Source: Brevibacillus invocatus (GTDB lineage Bacteria; Bacillota; Bacilli; Brevibacillales; Brevibacillaceae). Taken from it: 64,000 nt of DNA. The notes under the pieces are model-generated. The model was not told the origin of the DNA. It saw only the letters and a program-made list of their open reading frames with translations, and ran no database searches. Below, piece after piece: positions 9,074-17,849 of the stretch; positions within the stretch are counted from its first letter, which is position 1, and every line of letters starts with the position of its first letter. The translations under genes were made by a program, and so were the position numbers. The stretch spans positions 62,001-126,000 of the forward strand of contig NZ_RHHR01000029.1 of NCBI RefSeq assembly GCF_003710915.1, given 5' to 3'.

Positions 9074-11451
9074 CGGGTGATCACCTTCCCTTCCACACTG
9101 ACAAGCGGTCTGCCAAGGTGGCGATTATCATCTGCGTCATGAGACAGCTGGATGCGAAGTATGCCAGCTTCAGACACGTAGCTCGCGGCTTTGTCTCCCG
9201 TCATGATGTTGTTCACAAACACATTTTCATACGCTTCAAAGCTTTCCGTCTGCCAGTTGTAGATCTCCTTGGAGAAATAGGCACTGTCCTCCGACCAGGT
9301 GAACATGTAGAGCTTGCTGATCTCCAGCTGCTCACCATTGGGACGAAGATCGATATCAAAGGCGATATTCCCTTTTTCCATGTAATAGCCATTCGGGACC
9401 TCTTCCAGTTTGGCTGTATTTCCCGACTTGATGATATCGAAGGAACCTGCCGGATAAAACACCTCTCCACTCTCGGATGGCTTCACCTGCAATGGTGCTT
9501 TGACCAACGCGATGCCTTCTGACTTTGCTGGCGAACCCTCTACGGAGACCTCTGTCACGGCCTGATCTGTCCAGCCCATGATCATCAAGGGAGAGGCCAG
9601 ACTAGGATCGTAGCTGCCGTAATCTCTTTCCTCCAGTACCTGAACCATCAGCTCTTCACGTGTTTCGTACCGCATGCCGGTCTGTTTGTTCTGTGGTACC
9701 AGTCTGCTGCTGATCCGATGCATCTTGCCCTGCAGCAGCTGTGCAGACGGCGCGTAGTTCAGATCTACCTCTACCGAGCTGCCAGGCGCAAGCTCCTGGA
9801 CGTCCTGTATCTGGGTTCCAGCCAGGATTCGCACGTCACGCAAGTGGTACTTGGTCTGATTGGTGACCGTTCCTTTCAGTTTTCCATTCGAATACGTCAA
9901 GGCCGATACAAACCCGCCTGTATCTGCGACATATTGTTGGGATACGACATTGCGCATCGACCAGAACTCTACATTGCGGAAGTTCAGCTCGGCACGATCC
10001 ACATCCAGCAGGGACCAGAGATTCAGATTCTCTTCTGATCGTCTTCCTGTGAGTGACGGTTCCGCCAAGCCCGGACCGTGTACGATCATCTTGTAATCGC
10101 CACTGCTCGGCACAAACATCGCGGTGACGGCACTCACCTTGGCCTGTCCGGAATTATTGAGCTCTACCAATCCAGCCTGATGCAAGGAAATGCCTGTACC
10201 ACGCTGATAGGCCCCGAATGAAAAAATGCCCAGACCCGTGATCACCGAAAGAATCGGCACCACTACCCACATATAGTTTTGTTTTCTTTTATATCGCAAA
10301 ATAAAGAACAGAATGGGGCCAGCAATCAATGCATAGACACCGAAAAGCAGTGCAAACCAGCTCACCTCTGGAAGCTTTAAAGAAGGAATCTGCTCGGACG
10401 CTCTTCGCAGCGGCCAGACCTGATCCTGCAGCTGGTAGTTTTTTTCCTGAAACAGTGTCGAGCCGAAAGCATTGGGCAGCATTTCTGCCCACAATCGGCC
10501 ATTTCCAGACCAGCTTGCCAATGGCTCCTGCGCCAGATCATAGGCGACGTACAGGACTTTTCCCTCACCAAAGTTGCGGGCGACGAACAAAGGAATCCCG
10601 TTTTCTTCTGCGAGCACTTTCCCTTCCTTGAGGGTACCTGTACTCACCGTAAAGGGAGAAGTCAGTTCAAGCGCATTTTCCTCCACCTGCAATGCAGTAA
10701 ATGTCTGCACAAGTGCTTCCCCTGTCACCTCAACTGGCGACAGGTCCTGCAAGGTTCCGACTGTTTTCTTATATTGAGGTCCTCCTGCCACGACCAGCAA
10801 TCCACCTAACTGGGTCCATTCGCGAATAGCCTGAATTTGTCCGGCATTCAGCGTATCAAGCGCAAAATTGTTCAAGATGAGCATGTCTACCAATTGCAGC
10901 TGTACACCTGATACGGGTACCAGCTCCGGCTTCATGGGAAAAACCTTGACGTTCTTGGTCCATACATCTCTTGGCATGACACCGAGGTAATTGGCTGTAT
11001 TCGGATTTTGGGCCAACACGCCGATCATCAGGGTATTGCCACTGTATCCCATGCTGGATACGCGCGTCTGCGCCAGCACTTGATCGCCTTGCATAAAGGA
11101 GACGTGTGTATACGTTTGAATGTGATGTCCCGGAACGACAATCGTGACCTGTTTCGTAACCCCGCTCGCCACGGATACAGGTTGGTAATGCGCAACCCCG
11201 TTCGTGCTCGCATTATGATCACCAGCCGTCACAACCAAGTCGCCTTCGATATCAGCGCCTAGATTGGTGATACTCACCTGGACGGGAACCAGACCCGTTT
11301 CTTTAAATGACCCCTCAAAGCCGATCTTGGCATCCAGCTTGATCGCCACTTCTGCTTGCGCAACTGCAGCAATGCCCGTGGGCATCATTGCCATCATCAT
11401 CAAGCACATGCATAACGCCAGCAACCAGCGCCTCGACTTTCCTGTAACCAT
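9070..11451 (-). CDS. Large secreted/membrane protein, first gene of the MoxR-ABC operon
   Basis: The reading frame is open to an ATG at 11526, but the start at 11451 is preferred. There a GGGGG element lies 9 nt upstream, and the protein begins with a typical signal peptide (basic MVTGKSRRW, then a hydrophobic run ending near AAVAQAE). The product is about 793 residues. The N-terminal half is predicted outside and contains an amidotransferase-like stretch (REWTQLGGLLVVAGG). Two adjacent membrane helices lie near residues 370-425, and about 360 further residues of beta-rich sequence follow. I do not recognise a named family. As first gene, 4-bp coupled to the ABC ATPase, it may be the extracytoplasmic subunit of the transporter. 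Confidence 0.8.
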   Translation of the reverse strand: MVTGKSRRWLLALCMCLMMMAMMPTGIAAVAQAEVAIKLDAKIGFEGSFKETGLVPVQVSITNLGADIEGDLVVTAGDHNASTNGVAHYQPVSVASGVTKQVTIVVPGHHIQTYTHVSFMQGDQVLAQTRVSSMGYSGNTLMIGVLAQNPNTANYLGVMPRDVWTKNVKVFPMKPELVPVSGVQLQLVDMLILNNFALDTLNAGQIQAIREWTQLGGLLVVAGGPQYKKTVGTLQDLSPVEVTGEALVQTFTALQVEENALELTSPFTVSTGTLKEGKVLAEENGIPLFVARNFGEGKVLYVAYDLAQEPLASWSGNGRLWAEMLPNAFGSTLFQEKNYQLQDQVWPLRRASEQIPSLKLPEVSWFALLFGVYALIAGPILFFILRYKRKQNYMWVVVPILSVITGLGIFSFGAYQRGTGISLHQAGLVELNNSGQAKVSAVTAMFVPSSGDYKMIVHGPGLAEPSLTGRRSEENLNLWSLLDVDRAELNFRNVEFWSMRNVVSQQYVADTGGFVSALTYSNGKLKGTVTNQTKYHLRDVRILAGTQIQDVQELAPGSSVEVDLNYAPSAQLLQGKMHRISSRLVPQNKQTGMRYETREELMVQVLEERDYGSYDPSLASPLMIMGWTDQAVTEVSVEGSPAKSEGIALVKAPLQVKPSESGEVFYPAGSFDIIKSGNTAKLEEVPNGYYMEKGNIAFDIDLRPNGEQLEISKLYMFTWSEDSAYFSKEIYNWQTESFEAYENVFVNNIMTGDKAASYVSEAGILRIQLSHDADDNRHLGRPLVSVEGKVITR

Positions 11452-11559
11452 GAATGCATACCCCCATAGACGGCTCATCTGCGAATGGTCCGTCTTTTTC
11501 ATACAAATATAGACGTTTACAATCATGAAAAAGCTACATGATTATGCAGGAAGAACGAA

Positions 11560-11594
11560 AAAAAATCCACCCTTTTCCAAAATGGGTGGATTTT
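11560..11594 (-). terminator. Rho-independent terminator of the proline dehydrogenase gene
   Basis: An 11-bp perfect stem (AAAATCCACCC / GGGTGGATTTT) with an 11-nt loop is followed on the minus strand by a run of T. It lies 14 bp past the proline dehydrogenase stop and before the 11451 operon, so it separates the two transcription units. Confidence 0.85.
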
Positions 11595-11608
11595 GCTGTC
11601 TGGTCTGC

Positions 11609-12568
11609 TCATTCGTAACCCGGATTTTGGGTACGAGAAGGCTCCGCCATATCTGCAATGGCCTGGTGGATGTGAGGCGGATATTCTGCCAACCGATGAC
11701 AAAGATAGAGGTACCACTCCGTCCCGTAGGTGAGGTAGAGTCGCACAGTGACACCTTTATCCCGCATCAATCTGGCCTGCTCTGGCCGAACGCCGTACAG
11801 CATTTCCAGCTCAGCGTGCCGCAGGTGCAGATAGCCTCTTCTCTCCAGCTCGTCGATCAGGAGCTGATCGTGGGTCGCAAAAGAAATGTCGTGACCAGAC
11901 AGGGCACACCGCTCTGCAAGCAGCAAATACCGTTCGTTCAACTCCTCGCCGCGTCCCAAGGCGACCGCTTCATGCTCCCGAAACGCTCCTTTCACCAGCC
12001 GAATTTTCCCTGGCTTCTGCAAGACCTTCGTCAGGTCGTCGAATGACCGATGGAGATGGGCTTGAATGGTGATCCCGATATTTTCATGCCTCTCTGCCAG
12101 CTGCTCATACAGCTGGACAATAGCTTCTGTCTTAGTCGATTCCTCCATGCTGACCATGAGGTAATGATCCTGTTTGCGCGCCTCTTCCGCCATTTCCTCC
12201 GCATGGGTATACGCCAGCTGCGGATCGAGAAGCAGCCCAATATGTGACAAGTCGAACGATATTCCAACAGGTCGGCGGATTCTCCCGCAATCTCGTGCTA
12301 GCTGAATAAAATGCTCTTTTGCCTGGCTACACTCCTGTATGGTCTTGGTATTTTCCCCGATGTACTCGGCTGACAGCAGGTATCCCTGATCCGCCAGCAC
12401 GACGGCCCGCTCCAACAGCTCCGCACTTGTCTCCCCAGTCACGTATCGCTTCGCTGCAGCCAGCAGCAGCGTGTACAACTGCGGTGACTGCATCACCATT
12501 TCCTGGATTGCTGGATTGCGCGCAATCGTCCTCAACACTTCCGCTGTCTTGATTTCCTCTCCTCGCAT
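11609..12568 (-). CDS. putB: Proline dehydrogenase
   Basis: It is an FAD-dependent proline dehydrogenase of the monofunctional type (about 319 residues), oxidising L-proline to pyrroline-5-carboxylate. Family motifs are visible: IRLVKGAFRE, FATHD, and the substrate-site region GTEWYLYLCHRLAE near the C-terminus. The ATG at 12568 is preceded by GGGAGG seven bases upstream. A further upstream ATG (12586) would place that ribosome site inside the gene, so 12568 is chosen. No P5C dehydrogenase gene is adjacent; the flanking genes are regulators and the MoxR operon. The gene is monocistronic with its own terminator. Confidence 0.93.
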   Translation of the reverse strand: MRGEEIKTAEVLRTIARNPAIQEMVMQSPQLYTLLLAAAKRYVTGETSAELLERAVVLADQGYLLSAEYIGENTKTIQECSQAKEHFIQLARDCGRIRRPVGISFDLSHIGLLLDPQLAYTHAEEMAEEARKQDHYLMVSMEESTKTEAIVQLYEQLAERHENIGITIQAHLHRSFDDLTKVLQKPGKIRLVKGAFREHEAVALGRGEELNERYLLLAERCALSGHDISFATHDQLLIDELERRGYLHLRHAELEMLYGVRPEQARLMRDKGVTVRLYLTYGTEWYLYLCHRLAEYPPHIHQAIADMAEPSRTQNPGYE

Positions 12569-12678
12569 GGTCTTGCCTCCCGTCATGGATGTGGACTTCT
12601 TCGCACAACCATATCATGGTAAGCTAAACTCGATTAGGACCAGTTTCCAGCTATTTTGATAGAACCACTTTTTAAGGG

Positions 12679-14121
12679 GTGTGCACGCACTTGCTCTATC
12701 TAACCATCGACCGTGACAGTCCGCTGCCGTTGATTCGGCAATTGTACACCCAGCTGCGAAGCAAAATTTTGCAGGGGGAATTAAAGGCAGGCCAAAAACT
12801 CCCTTCTACACGACAAGCCGCTCGGGAGTTGTGCATTTCCCGCAATGTCGTGATCGAGGCCTTTGACCAGCTTCTCGCTGAGGGCTACATTGAAAGCAAG
12901 CAGGGCTCGGGCTTCTACGTCGTACCCGACATGTACCTGGAGCAACAAGCTCGGCAGGAGGAAGCATGGCTGATACCAGAAAACGACCTGCCAGCAGCTC
13001 CCTCTCTGATCGATTTTCGCTCCGGTGTGCCGGCACTTGATTTCTTTCCGCGTACGGTCTGGGGCCGAATGGTGCAGCGCGTCTGTCACGAGGCTCCGCT
13101 CTCCGCGCTCGGCTACAATCGCCCCGAAGGACGCCTGGAGCTGCGCCAGATATTGAGCCGCTACTTGTACCGGACACGAGGCGTGCAATGCGAGCCTGAG
13201 CAAATCGTCATGACTTCCGGTGCCACACAGGCGCTGACGCTGATTGCGAAGGTGCTGCTGACCACAAACAGCCAGGTTGTAATGGAGGATCCCATCACAC
13301 AAGACATCCAGACGATTTTTTCCTCTGCTGGCGCCAGCTTGATCCCTGTACCCACAGATGAAGCCGGAATGATGACCGACTTGCTGCCAGATCCCGAACA
13401 GGTGCGCCCCAGCTTTGTTTTCGTCACGCCCTCGCATCAGTTTCCGCTGGGGGGTACGTTGCCGATCCAGCGGCGCATCCAACTGATCCAATACGCTCGT
13501 CAAGCGAACTGCTACATTGTAGAAGATGATTATGACAGTGAGTTTCGCTACGACAGTCCGCCGATCAGCTCCCTGCAAGGACTGGCAGCCGAGCGCGTGA
13601 TTTACGTCGGTTCCTTCAGCAAGATCCTCTCGCCCGGCTTGCGCCTCGGTTATCTCGTCCTTCCGCCAGAGCTCGTCCATCGCTACCAGGAGGCGAAATG
13701 GTTTACGGACCTGCATACGCCTTCACTCGACCAGCTCGCTCTCGGGCTTTTCATCGAGGACGGACATCTGGAAAAGTATCTGAATCGTGTCAAAAAACTC
13801 TACAAAAAAAGAAGAAAATGCCTGTCCGATGCTCTGACACAGGCATTCTCGAACAAGGTGAGCATATGGGGGGCCTCCGCTGGTCTGCATGTAGTCGCGG
13901 CTTTTGCAGGGGTACGCTTCACACCCGCTCTGCTCAAAGAGCTGGAAGATTGCGGCGTTCGTCTGTACCCCGTCTCTGATCACACCATCCAAAAAGACAA
14001 ACACACGGAAAAGCTAATCATCGGCTATGGCAACCTGTCCGAAGAGCAAATTATGGAGGGCGTCGACAGGCTGCAAAAAGGGCTGGCAGTTAGTCAAGCC
14101 AGGCTCCAGCCAACGCTTTGA
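12679..14121 (+). CDS. MocR/GabR-type regulator (GntR HTH plus aminotransferase domain)
   Basis: An N-terminal GntR winged helix (about 10-80, with AGQKLPSTRQAARELCISRNVV) is fused to a fold-type I aminotransferase domain. The PLP lysine is intact in the VGSFSKILSPGLRLGY motif and the PLP-contacting Asp is in VEDDYDSEF. Such proteins sense PLP with an amino compound and control nearby metabolic genes. The annotated GTG start lies directly against AAGGGG; a TTG at 12691, 11 nt after that element, fits ribosome spacing better. The start is divergent from proline dehydrogenase (about 110 bp between), so that gene may be a target; this is inference. The 3' end overlaps the next, convergent MocR gene by 32 bp. 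Confidence 0.92.
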   Translation: MCTHLLYLTIDRDSPLPLIRQLYTQLRSKILQGELKAGQKLPSTRQAARELCISRNVVIEAFDQLLAEGYIESKQGSGFYVVPDMYLEQQARQEEAWLIPENDLPAAPSLIDFRSGVPALDFFPRTVWGRMVQRVCHEAPLSALGYNRPEGRLELRQILSRYLYRTRGVQCEPEQIVMTSGATQALTLIAKVLLTTNSQVVMEDPITQDIQTIFSSAGASLIPVPTDEAGMMTDLLPDPEQVRPSFVFVTPSHQFPLGGTLPIQRRIQLIQYARQANCYIVEDDYDSEFRYDSPPISSLQGLAAERVIYVGSFSKILSPGLRLGYLVLPPELVHRYQEAKWFTDLHTPSLDQLALGLFIEDGHLEKYLNRVKKLYKKRRKCLSDALTQAFSNKVSIWGASAGLHVVAAFAGVRFTPALLKELEDCGVRLYPVSDHTIQKDKHTEKLIIGYGNLSEEQIMEGVDRLQKGLAVSQARLQPTL

Positions 14122-15514
14122 TACCCGGCTCAATCTTTTCCAGCGGTATACCGGCAAAGCCGAGGAAAAATTCCTTGTGCTGCTCTGCCGGAGGGCGCAG
14201 CCAGGTATACGATGCCGAGGAAGTGTGCACTCCTGCCTGTCGCGCCCGCTCGTTCAATTGGAGCTCGCTATGAGGGGTTTCTACCCGAAGGAGCATGTGA
14301 AAGCCAGCGTCTTTTCCAAAGAGGACAGCCCGCTCGCCAAAATGCTCTTGTACTGCATGCATGACGGCATCGTGCTTTTTGCGATACAGGCTGCGCATTT
14401 TGCGGAGATGCTTTTCCAGCATCCCTTTCTTCATAAAGGCTTCCAGGGTGACCTGGTGGAGTCGCGACGAGGATTGCTCCAGCAGCGTCTCTCTTACAAG
14501 TTGATAATAGCGATCCAGCAGGCTCTGTGGCAGCACCATATACCAGATGCACAGGGCGGGCGCGATGACCTGCGAAAAGCTGCCCATGTAAATCACGCGG
14601 GCGTTCGTCTGAAGTCCCTGCAAGGATGGGATCGGCCTGCCGTGATAGCGGAATTCTCCATCGTAATCGTCTTCGATGATGTAGCCGTTCACCGCTTTTG
14701 CCCATTCCAGCAGCTGCATGCGCTTGGCAACTGGCATAATCATGCCGCGCGGATACTGATGCGATGGAGAGACGACCGCGAGTCTGGCGCCGCTTTGCTC
14801 CAGCTCCCTCACGTCGATTCCATCCTCCAGAAGCGAGATGGGCTTTACTTCAAAGCCATGACGCGCAAACGTATGAGCGAACAGCAAATAGCCCGGATTT
14901 TCCACAGCAATCTGCGGATAATCTGTCTTCAGCATCAGACTGAGTAGAGAGAGCAATCCAAACTGATCAGAGCAGATGACGACCTGGTCGGGGGTACAGA
15001 CGACTCCCCGATGCTGGTGCAGGTATTCGGCGATTTGCTTGCGTAGTCCAGGCTCGCCTTGAGGATCGCCGAAAAACAGATCCTCCTGCCGTTCCAGACG
15101 AAGCGTCTGATTGTAGAGACGGCGCCAATCCGCATAAGGAAAAAGAGAAAAATCGTTCTGTGACATGTGAAAGTCGTATTCGTACTGGCGAGCATCCCTG
15201 AGCAACGGACGATCCACTCCCGCCTGTCCATCCCTTGGACGGTTCGCTCGGGGAGCTATCTCCGGCTCCGGCAAATGCTCGACGTAGTATCCGCTGCGCG
15301 GCCGGCTGATGATAAAGCCCTCTGCAAGCAGCTGCTGGTACGCCATCTCGACAGGCGTCGTGCTCAGCCCCAGCATATCCGCCAGCTTCCGCACTGAAGG
15401 CAAGCGTGTCTTCTCCGGTAAGGTTCCCGCGACGATCTCTTTTTTGATATAGGCGTACAATTGTACATACTGTGGTTCATTCCCGTTATCTGTCCAGACC
15501 GGTGTCAGCAGCAT
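14090..15514 (-). CDS. MocR-type regulator lacking the PLP-binding lysine
   Basis: This protein of about 474 residues has the same architecture: a GntR winged helix (TRLPSVRKLADMLGLSTTPV) plus an aminotransferase domain with IIEDDYDGEF. Where the family has SFSK followed by LRxGY, it reads GSFSQVIAPALCIWY. The Schiff-base lysine is glutamine (CAG) and the phosphate-binding arginine is gone. It therefore probably cannot form an internal aldimine, and either binds ligand differently or works without PLP. The ATG at 15514 has GGAGAG 7 nt upstream; an open frame continues to 15580 without a ribosome site. It is divergent from a GNAT gene and convergent with an intact MocR gene. Confidence 0.9.
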   Translation of the reverse strand: MLLTPVWTDNGNEPQYVQLYAYIKKEIVAGTLPEKTRLPSVRKLADMLGLSTTPVEMAYQQLLAEGFIISRPRSGYYVEHLPEPEIAPRANRPRDGQAGVDRPLLRDARQYEYDFHMSQNDFSLFPYADWRRLYNQTLRLERQEDLFFGDPQGEPGLRKQIAEYLHQHRGVVCTPDQVVICSDQFGLLSLLSLMLKTDYPQIAVENPGYLLFAHTFARHGFEVKPISLLEDGIDVRELEQSGARLAVVSPSHQYPRGMIMPVAKRMQLLEWAKAVNGYIIEDDYDGEFRYHGRPIPSLQGLQTNARVIYMGSFSQVIAPALCIWYMVLPQSLLDRYYQLVRETLLEQSSSRLHQVTLEAFMKKGMLEKHLRKMRSLYRKKHDAVMHAVQEHFGERAVLFGKDAGFHMLLRVETPHSELQLNERARQAGVHTSSASYTWLRPPAEQHKEFFLGFAGIPLEKIEPGIKALAGAWLD

Positions 15515-15619
15515 CGAATCTCTCCAATCTGTCCTTTTCACTTTGATAAAACTGCATATTTTCAAGTATACACAAAACAATTAAGCTAGTGGAAACGAAT
15601 CGGAAGGAAGGAAATCACC

Positions 15620-16201
15620 ATGTCTCATCAGGAACATTCAATCACTCCCGTGCGCTTTCTGGAAGGGGAGCGCGTCTATCTGCGTCCAGTCGGGCTTGAT
15701 GATACCGAGCTGTATTTTCAAATGCTGTTCAACTCCGAAGCACGTCGCTTGACGGGCACCCAGAAGGCATTTACCCGCGAGGAAATCGCTCAATATATTC
15801 AAGGAAAAGCCAACGACTCCTCAAGTGTGCTGCTGTTGATTGCACTGCGCGAGAACGACCAAGTGATCGGAGATGTGCAGATCGGAGGAATCGACCGGAA
15901 CAATCGAAATGCCTACATCCGCATCGCCATCGACTCCTCCAAGTTTCAAGGCAAAGGCTATGGCAGCGAAGCCATGCTGCTGATGCTGGACTACGGCTTC
16001 GGCATCCTCAATCTGCATCGAATCGAATTGAACGTCTTCGCTTTTAACGAACGTGCGATTCACACCTACGAAAAACTGGGCTTCCAGCGCGAAGGCGTAC
16101 AGCGTCAGGCCCTGTACTACAACCATGAGTACCATGACTCGATCCTGATGGCGATGCTTGCAGACGAGTACCGGGAGAAATATGTGAAGTCCTCCAAATA
16201 A
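15620..16201 (+). CDS. GNAT family N-acetyltransferase (RimJ/RimL type)
   Basis: The 193-residue acetyltransferase has the acetyl-CoA motif FQGKGYGSEAMLLMLDYGF (about 114-132) and the C-terminal NVFAFNERAIHTYEKLGFQREGV typical of RimJ/RimL-like enzymes. The substrate is not predictable. A GGAAGGAAGG ribosome site precedes the ATG. It is divergently arranged with the lysine-less MocR gene (about 105 bp between the preferred starts), so shared regulation is possible. Confidence 0.93.
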   Translation: MSHQEHSITPVRFLEGERVYLRPVGLDDTELYFQMLFNSEARRLTGTQKAFTREEIAQYIQGKANDSSSVLLLIALRENDQVIGDVQIGGIDRNNRNAYIRIAIDSSKFQGKGYGSEAMLLMLDYGFGILNLHRIELNVFAFNERAIHTYEKLGFQREGVQRQALYYNHEYHDSILMAMLADEYREKYVKSSK

Positions 16202-16261
16202 AAAATAGCCTTCCTTCGCCTGCGCGTCTATTCTGCACCTGGCAAAGGGAGGCTTTCTCGC

Positions 16262-16463
16262 TTATCTGCTGATACTGACCGATTCAAAATACAAGTATTT
16301 CCGCTCGTCCTCTTGTATGTCCGGCTCCAACCCGACCTTCGGAATCGTATTTCACCATGAATACATGTTCAAAAAATCTTTCGCTATAGGATGGTTTCAT
16401 GTACTTCGCTGTATAGGCCTGGATGCACGCCTCCACTTCCTGCTTGCTCATTCCAAGCTCAAT
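16262..16463 (-). pseudogene. Small ORF with possible frameshift and ATT start
   Basis: A strong ribosome site (AAGGAGGAG) lies 8 nt before an ATT at 16463; the first in-frame ATG is at 16451 (GMSKQEVEACIQAYTAKYM). The frame runs to a TGA at 16284. A +1 shift near 16331-16345 leads instead to an acidic end (PDIQEDERKYLYFES) and a stop at 16262, which looks more natural. Either the gene is frameshifted or this is a base error in a GGTCGGG context. It lies just downstream of mrfB on the same strand. No family was recognised. Confidence 0.35.
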
Positions 16464-16529
16464 CGTGCCAACTCCTCCTTATGGCCAGCCGACCATTCTA
16501 GACAATGGGATGGATGTCCCCTTTTTGAA

Positions 16530-17849
16530 TCAGAAAAACAGACTCCCCATCCCATCCACTTCCTCAACAGCTCCGCTCAGCTTCTGCTCCAGACGCGTGA
16601 TCCGCTTTTCGTAGGCCTGCGCTTCTGCTCTGTTTTTTTGCCGCAGCAGGGATGAACGCTGCTTCCATTGTTCGTACGCTTTTCTTGTGTAAGACAAAGC
16701 TTTTTCCCAGTCCTTGAACTGATGCTCGCATAGCTTTGCCGCTTCGATGTAGATCTCTTCCGGAACAAATCGCGTCCCTTGCATGCAGGACTCCCAGATG
16801 TGCAGCGCTCGCCTCCAGTCCTTTTGCTTTTTATAAAGCTGCCCGAGCGCCAGCTTCGCCCGAACATTCCAAGGGTGCTCACTATCCGCGACAAACGCAT
16901 AGGCCTGGATCGCCGCTTCCTGATCTCCCAGTGCATCATACCATCGGGCTATGGCAAAGCATTCTTCGCAGGACACGTCCTCATGCTCGTGCTGAAGGAT
17001 CAAGCGGGAAATATGCGTGTAGAGCGTAATCAGAGACAGGACGTCCAGCTCGTTGTGGCGCAGAACACCCTCGATCACAGATGGGTCCTGGCTGTGGAGG
17101 AAGTCGAAGTAACGGATTGGCGCCAAAAAACCGGGCAGGTCGTCCTCACGAGTAACCTGCAGCTTTACCTGCTCGATCAAAGACAGGCGGCAGGATTCCA
17201 GCTCGTCCTTCCACAAGCGCCTCGCCCCGTGCAGCAGATCCAGATGGCCGAACACCGGCAGGGCTGACACCTGATCGCGGATCAAGGTATGCCGCGTCTT
17301 CACCTGTGGCCAGTCAAAGGATTTGCCGTTGAACGTCACGAGATGGGATGACTTCTTGGCCTGCTCCAAAAACGAGTGATACAAGGTGACTTCCGCGTGC
17401 GGGGCGGGAAGAAAATGCTGGCGCATCACGACCTCGTCCCCCTCTACGCGGCTGTAGCCGAGCAGAAACACGGTGTTTCCCGCTCCGCCGGAAAGTCCTG
17501 TCGTCTCTGTATCGAAAAAGAGCAAATCCTCGGCCTTTCTGCCTGACGCCGACAACGGATGCTGCCTGCCAGATGCTTCCCAGGCGGCAATCGCATCATG
17601 CAGCTCGGCGAATGAATACGCTCCATGCTGATGGGCGACAGGATAGCGCACCTCGCGAATCATCACATGCTCGCCTTCCCATACGTAAGGCTTTGCTTGC
17701 AGCTCTTTCCAGCGATCAGAAAAAGGAATGTCCGCCTCCACTAGAAGCGAAGAGTCCGGCACCTGCTCCTGCCGTGTGTCCGTCTTCTGCTGGTCGCCTT
17801 CTTTAACGAGATGCCCTTTCATGCGTTGCAGCTTGGCTTTAAGAGACAT
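16530..17849 (-). CDS. mrfB: MrfB (YprB): DEDDy exonuclease-like DNA repair protein with TPR-like C-terminus
   Basis: The N-terminal half has the DEDD exonuclease signature LLFFDTETTGLSGGAGN, a second acidic motif in VTFNGKSFDWP and a final NELDVLSL motif. The C-terminal 150 residues are helical repeats. This matches Bacillus subtilis YprB/MrfB, which works with the MrfA helicase in a mitomycin C excision pathway independent of UvrABC (established there). The ATG at 17849 follows AAGGGGG at good spacing and overlaps the mrfA stop by 11 bp. A longer frame from 17873 has no such site. About 440 residues, close to the family length. Confidence 0.9.
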   Translation of the reverse strand: MSLKAKLQRMKGHLVKEGDQQKTDTRQEQVPDSSLLVEADIPFSDRWKELQAKPYVWEGEHVMIREVRYPVAHQHGAYSFAELHDAIAAWEASGRQHPLSASGRKAEDLLFFDTETTGLSGGAGNTVFLLGYSRVEGDEVVMRQHFLPAPHAEVTLYHSFLEQAKKSSHLVTFNGKSFDWPQVKTRHTLIRDQVSALPVFGHLDLLHGARRLWKDELESCRLSLIEQVKLQVTREDDLPGFLAPIRYFDFLHSQDPSVIEGVLRHNELDVLSLITLYTHISRLILQHEHEDVSCEECFAIARWYDALGDQEAAIQAYAFVADSEHPWNVRAKLALGQLYKKQKDWRRALHIWESCMQGTRFVPEEIYIEAAKLCEHQFKDWEKALSYTRKAYEQWKQRSSLLRQKNRAEAQAYEKRITRLEQKLSGAVEEVDGMGSLFF

